Source of the DNA: Deltaproteobacteria bacterium
GTDB taxonomy: Bacteria; Desulfobacterota; Desulfobacteria; Desulfobacterales; Desulfatirhabdiaceae
NCBI GenBank assembly: GCA_016219185.1
Contig: JACRBZ010000028.1
Coordinates: 1-43,750 of the forward strand
DNA: 43,750 nucleotides
Reading direction: 5' to 3'
Shown piece by piece: positions 32,687 through 40,673 of the stretch; the first letter of the stretch is position 1, and the number at the start of each line of letters is the position of its first letter. The notes beneath the pieces were generated by a model, which was given only the letters and a program-made list of their open reading frames with translations, ran no database searches and had not been told where the DNA came from. The position numbers were made by a program, and so were the translations under genes.

Positions 32687-35600
32687 TTAAAGCCTCAACA
32701 CCCTTTCCCGCCACCTGCGCACGCTCATCACGTCGAACCGTTCGCCCTCGAAGACGATTTGCTTCACCAGCTTATTGCCGATACCGCTGGCGCGCTTCAG
32801 CCAGTCGCGCACCTCCATCCAGCGGACCTCGCCCTCCGAGTTGCGGATCACCAACAGCACGGGGAACTTCTGCGCCATCCAGTAGCGAGCGTGACGCACC
32901 TTCTGAATAGTGAATATTTCAGCGCCGTCACGTTTCCGCTCGCGCAGATAGGAATCGCCCGACTTGAGTTGAAGATATAGCCTCTGACCGGTGGCTTCAT
33001 AATTGTCATCCTTGAATTCGATCTCCATGTCAATGCCGTGATCGCTCACGGTGAACTCCCGGCAGATCTGCCCGGCGAGAGCAACGGTGGAGATAATCTC
33101 GCCGACGAGAATGCGCTCCTTGCTCTCTGTATCAAGAACGATGGCGGACTGCTCCTGCAATTCGCGAACTCGGTTCTTCATGGCTTCACTGGCAAAAAGC
33201 GCTTCGAGTTGATCCCAGAGAGGAATTCTTTTGTCAGGATCGTCGCAGTTGATGCACGGGATATCCTTCTTGCCTTCGCCCAAATACTTCATGGCCAATA
33301 CCAGGTTGCCCGCAGGAGTGCCGCAGTGGGGACAAATGTAGTGACGATAGCGCTCAACGTCGTTCGCCTTTTGCAGCAAGTGCTCGTGGACATAACGGAT
33401 GAAGATAATCTTTTCTTCCAACGGAATCCCCGGATCGAAATACACGTCCAACTCACCGGCGCCTTCAGCACGGCGTGTCAGCTTCACGCCGAGTTGCTTG
33501 CCGGTGAGTGTCTTGAAGTCGGCGGCATAACGCCATAGCTGGTCCTGCCGGAACGAATTCGTATGATGAAGTCGCACCACAAGCGTGTCGTAAATGTCAT
33601 CGAGAAAACCGTTGAATCGGTAGCTCACCAATACGGCGGGGTGCCCCACCAGCTCGGGCCGCTCGCGGCGATAGTAGCTTGGGAAGATCAGCATAGGCCC
33701 CTTGCCAGTGTGTTCGCGCAGGCACAAACCGCGCTCAATCAGAATCTGGTGCATGGCCAGGAGCATAAGGCGCTCCTCATCGCCATCCAGACGCTGCATG
33801 GAGGAGTGATACGCCAGGTGGCCGGCCAGTACCCGCTCCTCCGGGATACACCCACGTTCATGCGGATCTTCGCGTAGTGTTTGAATCACGGCCTGGGCAT
33901 AGGCGTTAATCAGCTCTGGCTGAAGCAGAACCCAACCACCGAAAGATAGTTCCCATACCACGCCGGGGCCAGAGAGCAGGCCCACCACAGCCTTCAACTC
34001 CTCCTCTTTGAACTGTCCATCTTCGCCGGATAGGCGCTGGCGAAGTGCGTCACGCAACTCGTTGAAACGTATCAACACCCGCCCCCCGTCCTTGAACCAG
34101 ATGATTTCCTCCTTGAGTCGTTTGAAAAACAACGGCGAGGAACACCACGGAATGTTCTCCCAGTGAATGCCTTCTGTGATGGCTTGTCTCAGCTCCTCGC
34201 AGCCGAGATTGGTTTTGGCGCTGGTTTCTATGAATTGAGCGTAGCCACGTTCCTTGGCGAACGCTTCGATCCGGCTCCGGCTTACCAGGCCTCCGGCATC
34301 CACGCGGCTGGCCACTAGCAACTTGGTGAACGCCTTGCGCGAGGCGCGGGAGAGATCGCGATCCCACTGACCCAGCGTCTCGAAGAGGTCTTCCTTCTGG
34401 CCGTCGAAAACCAGCACCGCCAATGCGGTTTCGTCCATATAAAGCTGGTGGATAAGCCGTTGGTCCGCCTGGCCACCGAAATCCCAAAGCCAGATTTCCC
34501 TCTCGACACCGTCACCGGTAGACACGGGCAACTTCCACTGGGTTGCCCACGCCCCCACTGTCGAATCGCTTGGCTTCCAATTGTTCAAAGCAAGCCGCTG
34601 CGATAGCCCGGTCTTACCGACACCGCTCTCACCGACGATGAGGACTTTGGCGTTGGTGTATAGAACCTGTGCCGCCCCGGCGGTTGAGGCGGCGACAGAT
34701 TCCAGCGCGGGAGTGGCTTCGTCCAGTCCGCCCAGCCCTGTCTCCCAGACATGTATAACACCATTCACCGCCCCGGAGTGGACGCGTTGGCCATCGGGGC
34801 TCCAGAACACGCTCCTGACGCTGTCAGTGTGACCTTCCATCACGCGCAGACAGCGGCCGGAGCTAACCTCCCAGAGCCGAACGGTCTTGTCATCAGCCCC
34901 GGAAAGGGCAAATTGGCCATCGGGACTCCAAGCCACGCTATTGACGCTGTCGGTGTGACCTTCGAACACGCGCAGACGTCGCCCGGTATTGACTTCCCAG
35001 AGCCAAACGGTCTTGTCATCAGCCCCGGAAAGAGCAAGTTGGCCATCGGGACTCCAAGCCACGATAGTGACACTCTCGGTGTGACCTTGGAACACGCGCA
35101 GGCATCGTCCGATATTGACTTCCCAGACCCGAACGGTCTTGTCATCAGCTCCGGAAAGGGCAAGATTTCCATCGGAACTCAAGGCCACGATAGTGACACT
35201 GTCGGTGTGACCTTCGAACACGCGCAGGCATCGCCCTGTTTTCACCTCCCATAGCCGAAGGGTCTTGTCTGAAGCCCCGGAGAGGGCAAGTCGGCCTTCG
35301 AGACTCCAAGCCACGCTAGTGACACTGCCGGTGTGACCTTCGAACACGCGCAGGCATCGCCCTGTTTCCACGTCCCATAGCCGAAGAGTCTTGCCACCTG
35401 ATCCTGAGAGCGCGCGGCGCTGATCGGAACCCCATACCAAAGCAAAGCAAGTGCCTTTTTCCCGTTTGAACCGACCCAAGGTCTGTTCCTCTATGGGTTC
35501 GGTTAGGGAATAGGAAACGCTGGAATTTAATCGTTTCCCCTCAAGGTCGCGGGCTCGATTCTTGATGTACTTCGCCATTGCGGAGGGAGGCATCGCAGGA

Positions 35601-37240
35601 AAAGTTGCTGAAGTGGTTTGCAGGCGTTTGGCCATCATAGCATAGGCGCCACCCAGACGAGCAATTCGAGATACCGCCACCCGAACAAATGGGTGCTCCG
35701 ATATCTCGATATTCTCCGGGCGACGGGAAGGGTCGGCCAACAGAGCACGAAAACTTTGGGATATTCCTAAGCGTGGCTCAACAAACTCAGAAACGCGATT
35801 GAGAACCTCCAGCCAATCGGCTGAAGGTGTTGCATCGAGCAAAATATCATCAACCCCATCGTAAAACCGAAAGTATCTATCATTACTCTCTTCCTCACTG
35901 CATGCATCAATGCCTCGGACGGCATAGACCAGTCCGCCGAGTACGAATTCTGCTTGGTGAGTTGGACCGACCTCTGGAAGCATGGACTGACAGACCAAAT
36001 AAATCACTTGCAGGCTAATAATTGGCGACGCGGCAATCAACCCAGCAAGGCGTTGAGCAGTGGGGGAAGCCGTTTCACGGAAATTTTCCACACGTTGACG
36101 TGCGGACCAATTTCCTTGGCTGGTTGGGGCAGGCAAACCATCAGTCGAACGAACAGATGGAAGAATTCCAGCAGACCATCTGTTCATTCCTGCGAACAGG
36201 TTCGCCAAAGCACCCAATCCAGCAGGCTCAAGAGTGGCCAACGGCAGGCGAAATCGAATAGCTGGCACCAATCTGTCACCGAACTCGTCGGTGAGCGTTT
36301 CCAGATCTGCGTTGCGTCGCGCTGAGCCATTGTTTCTGAGTCTGACTTTAGGATGCTCCCGCAAAGCAGTCCCTCGCCACATTGGTTCGGGAAGCACCTG
36401 AACCAGGCATAGAAAACTGAACCGAGACCATTTCTCCAACAATCGGAAAGCGTTACCGTTCTGCCAAGCTGGCGAAATGCAGTCAGTAACTACCAGGAAT
36501 ACCGTCTCCCTCTCCAATCGAGAAGACTCAATTCGACAAGCTGTTGAGCTGCTGGATTTCCCTTTCTCAAAGTAAACGCTTGCAGTCTGTCCATCCGCAT
36601 CCAAACGGTAGACATTCACAAAGCGGAACGCACCAGTCCCTCGAACAACTTGGCAGAGTTCACCTGCAATCCTCCGCCAGATCCCCATCGTCACGCTGTC
36701 ATCGATAATAATGGAAACCCGAAACCGTGGTTCCAAGGCAGGACGAACTACAGGAGCCCAAACATCTCCTTCTGCAATTCTCCGGACGGTTTCCTTCTCG
36801 TCAAAAGTCCACATTGTGCGTGCATGAACTTGCTGCATCATCGGTCGCAACGACCGTGCCAAACTCAATTTTCCAGGCAACGCAGGCGCGAGCGGAACTT
36901 TGACGAGGGAACCAGTGTTTCCAGCCGGCTGATGAGTATCAAATCGCGGCAGATGCACGGAAACGGACGAGATAGATGTCGACGGCTTCCCTGATAAGCC
37001 ATCAGTACGGCGGATGTTAGCAACTCCGTCTTCACCCGCTTGGTTCAAAGAAACAGAGAGTGGATCACAAACTTCACCCGTTTGCGGGAGGTCCCGAAGA
37101 TCTGTTTCTGTTTTTCTGCCAACGGTCTGACCATGCAGCAAGCAAGCCGCAAGCCAAACCATGTCGGCAAGATCTCGATCATCACATCCGATGCCGGCCT
37201 TATCCAGCGCACTGATCAGTTTGAGAAGAAAATTATTCAT
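32687..37240 (-). CDS. SAV_2336(vWA-like)-WD40-Roc/COR GTPase-zinc ribbon-DUF4365 multidomain conflict protein
   Basis: A 1517-residue protein. Domains in order: SAV_2336-type N-terminal region with a degenerate vWA core (RVSIIIDDSVTMGIW; residues 1-580); five to six WD40 repeats with a 42-residue period (590-835); a Roc-like GTPase (P-loop GESGVGKT near 870, DFGGQ near 920, SRVD near 978, ETSAKT near 1007); a COR-like region (1020-1280); a zinc ribbon CPHC...CINC (about 1303-1332); and DUF4365, a PD-(D/E)xK nuclease-like domain (1373-1483) with GIDMEIEF and YLQLKSGDSYLR. It starts in an ATGA overlap with the MoxR gene. The SAV_2336 part is the expected partner of MoxR and VMAP proteins; the GTPase and WD40 parts suggest ligand-gated assembly, and DUF4365 is the probable effector. 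Confidence 0.85.
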   Translation of the reverse strand: MNNFLLKLISALDKAGIGCDDRDLADMVWLAACLLHGQTVGRKTETDLRDLPQTGEVCDPLSVSLNQAGEDGVANIRRTDGLSGKPSTSISSVSVHLPRFDTHQPAGNTGSLVKVPLAPALPGKLSLARSLRPMMQQVHARTMWTFDEKETVRRIAEGDVWAPVVRPALEPRFRVSIIIDDSVTMGIWRRIAGELCQVVRGTGAFRFVNVYRLDADGQTASVYFEKGKSSSSTACRIESSRLERETVFLVVTDCISPAWQNGNAFRLLEKWSRFSFLCLVQVLPEPMWRGTALREHPKVRLRNNGSARRNADLETLTDEFGDRLVPAIRFRLPLATLEPAGLGALANLFAGMNRWSAGILPSVRSTDGLPAPTSQGNWSARQRVENFRETASPTAQRLAGLIAASPIISLQVIYLVCQSMLPEVGPTHQAEFVLGGLVYAVRGIDACSEEESNDRYFRFYDGVDDILLDATPSADWLEVLNRVSEFVEPRLGISQSFRALLADPSRRPENIEISEHPFVRVAVSRIARLGGAYAMMAKRLQTTSATFPAMPPSAMAKYIKNRARDLEGKRLNSSVSYSLTEPIEEQTLGRFKREKGTCFALVWGSDQRRALSGSGGKTLRLWDVETGRCLRVFEGHTGSVTSVAWSLEGRLALSGASDKTLRLWEVKTGRCLRVFEGHTDSVTIVALSSDGNLALSGADDKTVRVWEVNIGRCLRVFQGHTESVTIVAWSPDGQLALSGADDKTVWLWEVNTGRRLRVFEGHTDSVNSVAWSPDGQFALSGADDKTVRLWEVSSGRCLRVMEGHTDSVRSVFWSPDGQRVHSGAVNGVIHVWETGLGGLDEATPALESVAASTAGAAQVLYTNAKVLIVGESGVGKTGLSQRLALNNWKPSDSTVGAWATQWKLPVSTGDGVEREIWLWDFGGQADQRLIHQLYMDETALAVLVFDGQKEDLFETLGQWDRDLSRASRKAFTKLLVASRVDAGGLVSRSRIEAFAKERGYAQFIETSAKTNLGCEELRQAITEGIHWENIPWCSSPLFFKRLKEEIIWFKDGGRVLIRFNELRDALRQRLSGEDGQFKEEELKAVVGLLSGPGVVWELSFGGWVLLQPELINAYAQAVIQTLREDPHERGCIPEERVLAGHLAYHSSMQRLDGDEERLMLLAMHQILIERGLCLREHTGKGPMLIFPSYYRRERPELVGHPAVLVSYRFNGFLDDIYDTLVVRLHHTNSFRQDQLWRYAADFKTLTGKQLGVKLTRRAEGAGELDVYFDPGIPLEEKIIFIRYVHEHLLQKANDVERYRHYICPHCGTPAGNLVLAMKYLGEGKKDIPCINCDDPDKRIPLWDQLEALFASEAMKNRVRELQEQSAIVLDTESKERILVGEIISTVALAGQICREFTVSDHGIDMEIEFKDDNYEATGQRLYLQLKSGDSYLRERKRDGAEIFTIQKVRHARYWMAQKFPVLLVIRNSEGEVRWMEVRDWLKRASGIGNKLVKQIVFEGERFDVMSVRRWRERVLRL
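34750..35440 (-). repeat. WD40-coding tandem repeats (126-bp period) in the SAV_2336 protein
   Basis: Five to six copies of a 42-codon unit ending in GRCLRVFEGHT-type sequence. The copies are highly similar at DNA level but more diverged than those at 42955-43750. The repeat block ends in GVIHVWETGLGG, which has a counterpart in the paralogous gene. Confidence 0.85.
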
Positions 37241-38232
37241 CCCTCATTCAGCGCCTGTAGCAATACCTGCCGCACTGAACCCCATTCTTGGTCTGAAGGA
37301 GCGCGTTGATTTGTCACCAGAAACACGGCGTTGAGCAATTGATCGGTAGCTACGAGACGCCCCTTTTCGCGGGCTTCTATAAACTCCTGTATCAAAACCC
37401 CGGCTGCCCCAGCGTCAACGTCCCCAAGATGTGCCTGAACAATCCGGGATAGCTTTTCAGCGTCGGGTTCTGGCATCCTTAGCCGCAAGCAACGACGCAA
37501 AAATGGAGCCGGCATTTCACATTCGCCATTGCTCGTGATCACTACCAATGGAAATTCCCTACACTGAACCACACCACCGCGAATACAAACCCTATCAGAA
37601 TCCTTGCTTCCACCAGACGGCTGAAGCCACACTTCGGGTTGTTTATTCGCTATACGCAAGAGTTCCGGAATCTCGAAGCATCCCTCTTCAAGAACATGAA
37701 GGAGGTCATTCGGCAAGTCGATGTCGCTCTTATCGAGTTCATCGATTAATAATACACGCGGTCGATCACACGGCAACAATGCCGTCCCTAATGGACCCAG
37801 GGTCAGGTAGTCACCAATATTATGTTGGACATCGCCTTCCACCACCTGGCTGTTTGATTGCGTCTGAATTTGGGGTACCGTGGAGTGGCTCAGGCTGACA
37901 TCGCGAAGCCGAGCAATCGCATCATAGTGATACAAACCTTCTGTTAGAGTCGACCTTGAGTTAATAGACCAGCGCAAAACTGACCCCAGACCGAGTTCAT
38001 AAGCAAGCGGATAAGGAAGTGACGACTTACCACTTCCAGGTGCTCCTGTGATAAGCAAAGGTCGGCGCAAGTAAATGGCAGCATTGATTAGCTGGATTTC
38101 CTCATCTCCGATCTGGAAAGTCATTGCACGATGCTCGGCTGCCCTTTGAAAATCTCTCCACGGTGGGGCGGGCGGCAGTATCACTTGATCTCGGATTTCA
38201 TGATCGCCTTTGAATATTCTCCAGTCACTCAT
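37237..38232 (-). CDS. MoxR-type AAA+ ATPase of the VMAP ternary system
   Basis: A 331-residue AAA+ protein of the MoxR group. Walker A is GAPGSGKS near residue 64, Walker B is VLLIDELDKSDIDLPNDLL, sensor 1 is VVITSNGECEMPAPFLRRCL, and the arginine-rich end of that segment fits the arginine finger. It starts 1 bp after the VMAP gene stop and overlaps the next gene by four bases (ATGA), so the three proteins are made together. MoxR ATPases remodel vWA-domain partners; here the partner is the SAV_2336 vWA-like region. It probably acts as the switch of the conflict system. Confidence 0.9.
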   Translation of the reverse strand: MSDWRIFKGDHEIRDQVILPPAPPWRDFQRAAEHRAMTFQIGDEEIQLINAAIYLRRPLLITGAPGSGKSSLPYPLAYELGLGSVLRWSINSRSTLTEGLYHYDAIARLRDVSLSHSTVPQIQTQSNSQVVEGDVQHNIGDYLTLGPLGTALLPCDRPRVLLIDELDKSDIDLPNDLLHVLEEGCFEIPELLRIANKQPEVWLQPSGGSKDSDRVCIRGGVVQCREFPLVVITSNGECEMPAPFLRRCLRLRMPEPDAEKLSRIVQAHLGDVDAGAAGVLIQEFIEAREKGRLVATDQLLNAVFLVTNQRAPSDQEWGSVRQVLLQALNEG

Positions 38233-38233
38233 A

Positions 38234-39991
38234 TTAGTGTCCTTCTGTTTTGGTTTCTAAGAAAAAACGAGGTTGTTTTTGTGGATCAGGCGGCAATCTA
38301 TATGGATCGTCCCAAACCAAAGTGATGTGAGACGAATCATGTTTTTTGTTAGAACTTTTTTTGCGGTGTTCAAAAACACGGCGTGGTAGGTCGCTTAACG
38401 GTTTGCCTCTAACCAGTGCCAATAACTCCGCTGAAGCGCCCGGTGAGTTATTTATTCCAGTTCGCGTCCATAGAGCAAATGGCACTCCAGTCGCCAGCAT
38501 CGCTTGCATGGCGTCCCTCTTATTGGAATTGGTTCTTACTTTTGGAGGGATCCGAAATACAACACAGGCCACGCAAACGGAATTATTGACAACGTCGAAG
38601 AGTTGGTCTCCCGAATGAGGTTGTTCAGCCCAGAACGACACAGCCTGGTTGCTCTCCGCTGTTTGGGGATTTTCAGTGACACAGCACGGAGTTTGCAAAT
38701 AACCACAGATTCGCTCCCAGCGTTCGACAAGCGGAATTTGGCTGACAATATTGCGCCTTTCAAGAAATCGTGTGACAACTTGGCAATACACACCGATCTT
38801 GGTTAGTCCATGTTCTTTCAAGCATATTTCCCATTGATCAAAATCCTTGCCAATCAATGATCGCGGCACAACGAATTCAAAAATTGGGAGCTGTTTACGA
38901 GGTATTCGTAAAGTAACCTCTTTGTATAAAAGGGTCAACATCTCACGACGGTTTTTCTTGCTCCACGGCACTTTTTCAAGTGGAACACCAATAGCGCGCC
39001 CGTCCTGGTGAATCCAAGCTTCAACCAACAGATCTTGGGGGCACACCAAGGATGGTTCACAGCAAACCAACACGTATGGACGATCTTCTTTTTGACTGGG
39101 GAGGGGTGCCGCATTAGAAGAACACGAGATTTCGTATTTCGTAAGACCAAGAACACCAGCGAGTTCCTCATTCAAATGCAGATAGGCCGCTAACCGTTCG
39201 CCACTGCCAGCTAGTTCAGATGCTCGACGCGTGAACTCAAGAAGGGGGTGACAATCATCCGTTCTCCTCGAAAATGCAGCAAGCCCGTAAACCGCGTCCA
39301 ATATTAGCAGCACTGGATTCTCATTCATTGGCAAGTCATCCATGCATAGAGGGTGGCTTTCGCGATAGGCTTTTCGCAAGTCTTCACTTGGCAAAGGAGG
39401 GTGTATAAGTACTCGTTTAACACTCCTGAGCGCTTCTTCTTGAAGCCAAGAACTATGTCCATCCTTACGCTGAATATGCTTTAGTAGGCTAAGAATTGCA
39501 TCCAGTTTCAACTCAAAACGCTTTACCGTCTGACCACCAATTGTGCAATAAAAATCATCCAATATTTCAGGATAGTTATCCATAAGATCTTCAATTTTGT
39601 TCCAAGTCCACAACTCGACCAAGAACAGTTTATTGGCCTTATGTTCTATATTAATTTGCGAAATAGCTTTTTGCGCTATGACTGAAGTTTTCGCAGACGT
39701 CATTATCCAGTATTGTGACAGCGGCTGCTCAAATTTCTTCGCCTTTCCGATCTCATCCAGAATTTCGGCACGTTGAATAACAACATGATCATGATGGCAT
39801 TTACATTGAGCGGCGCGAGGCTTCGCCACACCGCTGAGTTCAATGATGTCAACACCGCTCTGAGCTTCTCCGCGTCGTCCATAGAGATCAAGTTGATTAC
39901 ATTTCCAATGGCATCTTAGAAGCTTAAGGCAAAGAAGCTCGAAGTCGGCCTCGTTGCTTGGCGGCTGATATCTGACTCGGATTGATGGCAT
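38234..39991 (-). CDS. VMAP-C protein with an N-terminal Mrr-like restriction endonuclease domain
   Basis: A 585-residue protein. Residues ~10-150 look like a PD-(D/E)xK nuclease: FELLCLKLLRCHW, then D48 in SGVDIIE and Q62-x-K64 in AAQCKCHH. The C-terminal half matches the vWA-MoxR-associated protein C-terminal domain (VMAP-C): FEFVVPRSLIGKDFDQWEI, LVERWERI, MLATGVPFALWTR, RGKPLSDLPRRVFEHR and the closing ITLVWDDPYRLPP. VMAP proteins often carry a protease or adaptor at the N-terminus; a nuclease here is a variation. GGAGG lies about 14 bases before ATG 39989-39991, a long spacing, so the start is uncertain. The MoxR gene follows after 1 bp. Confidence 0.82.
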   Translation of the reverse strand: MPSIRVRYQPPSNEADFELLCLKLLRCHWKCNQLDLYGRRGEAQSGVDIIELSGVAKPRAAQCKCHHDHVVIQRAEILDEIGKAKKFEQPLSQYWIMTSAKTSVIAQKAISQINIEHKANKLFLVELWTWNKIEDLMDNYPEILDDFYCTIGGQTVKRFELKLDAILSLLKHIQRKDGHSSWLQEEALRSVKRVLIHPPLPSEDLRKAYRESHPLCMDDLPMNENPVLLILDAVYGLAAFSRRTDDCHPLLEFTRRASELAGSGERLAAYLHLNEELAGVLGLTKYEISCSSNAAPLPSQKEDRPYVLVCCEPSLVCPQDLLVEAWIHQDGRAIGVPLEKVPWSKKNRREMLTLLYKEVTLRIPRKQLPIFEFVVPRSLIGKDFDQWEICLKEHGLTKIGVYCQVVTRFLERRNIVSQIPLVERWERICGYLQTPCCVTENPQTAESNQAVSFWAEQPHSGDQLFDVVNNSVCVACVVFRIPPKVRTNSNKRDAMQAMLATGVPFALWTRTGINNSPGASAELLALVRGKPLSDLPRRVFEHRKKSSNKKHDSSHITLVWDDPYRLPPDPQKQPRFFLETKTEGH

Positions 39992-40013
39992 ATTTACAAC
40001 TCTTACCTCCTGC

Positions 40014-40664
40014 TTATTTTTTTTCAACAATAATGTTCTCAACGGTCGCAGACTGACCTTCTAACACACGCAAGCAACGCCCTGTCTCGACGTCCCATAG
40101 CCGCAAGGTCTTGTCACTAGAGCCAGTGAGGACGCGCTTTCCATCCAGACTGAAAGCGTAGGCAAAGATTCTTGCGCCCATGCAATCGAGTTGGCTGGCT
40201 GTTTCTGCAACCGGTTGACGCATGACCTCTGCCTCAGTAAACGGTACTTTCTTTGGCGGCAGGCAGGCATCGAGGAGCTTCGCATACTCCTGCTCGCGAT
40301 CCGCATGACGCCAGTCGAGGTAAAGGAATTGCGCCAGTGAACCTTTGATAGGGACATCGTCGAGCCGCAAGGGGATGAAGCGGCGCTCCGTGTTCAGAGG
40401 GTCACGAAACCGGAATGTGCCGGCCTCCAATTGCGGCCAGTCGATACCGAATGCATTGTCAGACATGCAGAGAACGAGCACGCGGGAGCGCTCCAGACCC
40501 TCCTCTATCCTTGCTGGAATGCTGTCACCGGGCTTCTTCAGTTCCCACTCGTCAAACCATACCCGCAACCCGTCCGACCATAGCCGCTCTGCAAGGGGTC
40601 GAACGACCGCCTTGTCCTTCGAATTGTGGCTCAAAAAGACATCATACTTGAATTCGTCAGCCAT
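40014..40664 (-). CDS. Short TIR-domain protein with a single WD40 repeat
   Basis: A 216-residue protein. Residues 6-145 are a TIR domain: [15 protein letters not shown], then [14 protein letters not shown], where E41 corresponds to the catalytic glutamate of NAD-cleaving TIRs, and [14 protein letters not shown]. The C-terminus has one WD40 repeat ([18 protein letters not shown]) and stops after [10 protein letters not shown] single repeat cannot form a propeller, so the protein may be a shortened TIR-WD40 gene or may add its blade to a partner's propeller. ATG 40662-40664 follows AAGGAGAGGC, which lies at the end of the upstream gene (9-bp gap). It is a probable NADase effector. Confidence 0.87.
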   Translation of the reverse strand: MADEFKYDVFLSHNSKDKAVVRPLAERLWSDGLRVWFDEWELKKPGDSIPARIEEGLERSRVLVLCMSDNAFGIDWPQLEAGTFRFRDPLNTERRFIPLRLDDVPIKGSLAQFLYLDWRHADREQEYAKLLDACLPPKKVPFTEAEVMRQPVAETASQLDCMGARIFAYAFSLDGKRVLTGSSDKTLRLWDVETGRCLRVLEGQSATVENIIVEKK

Positions 40665-40673
40665 GCCTCTCCT

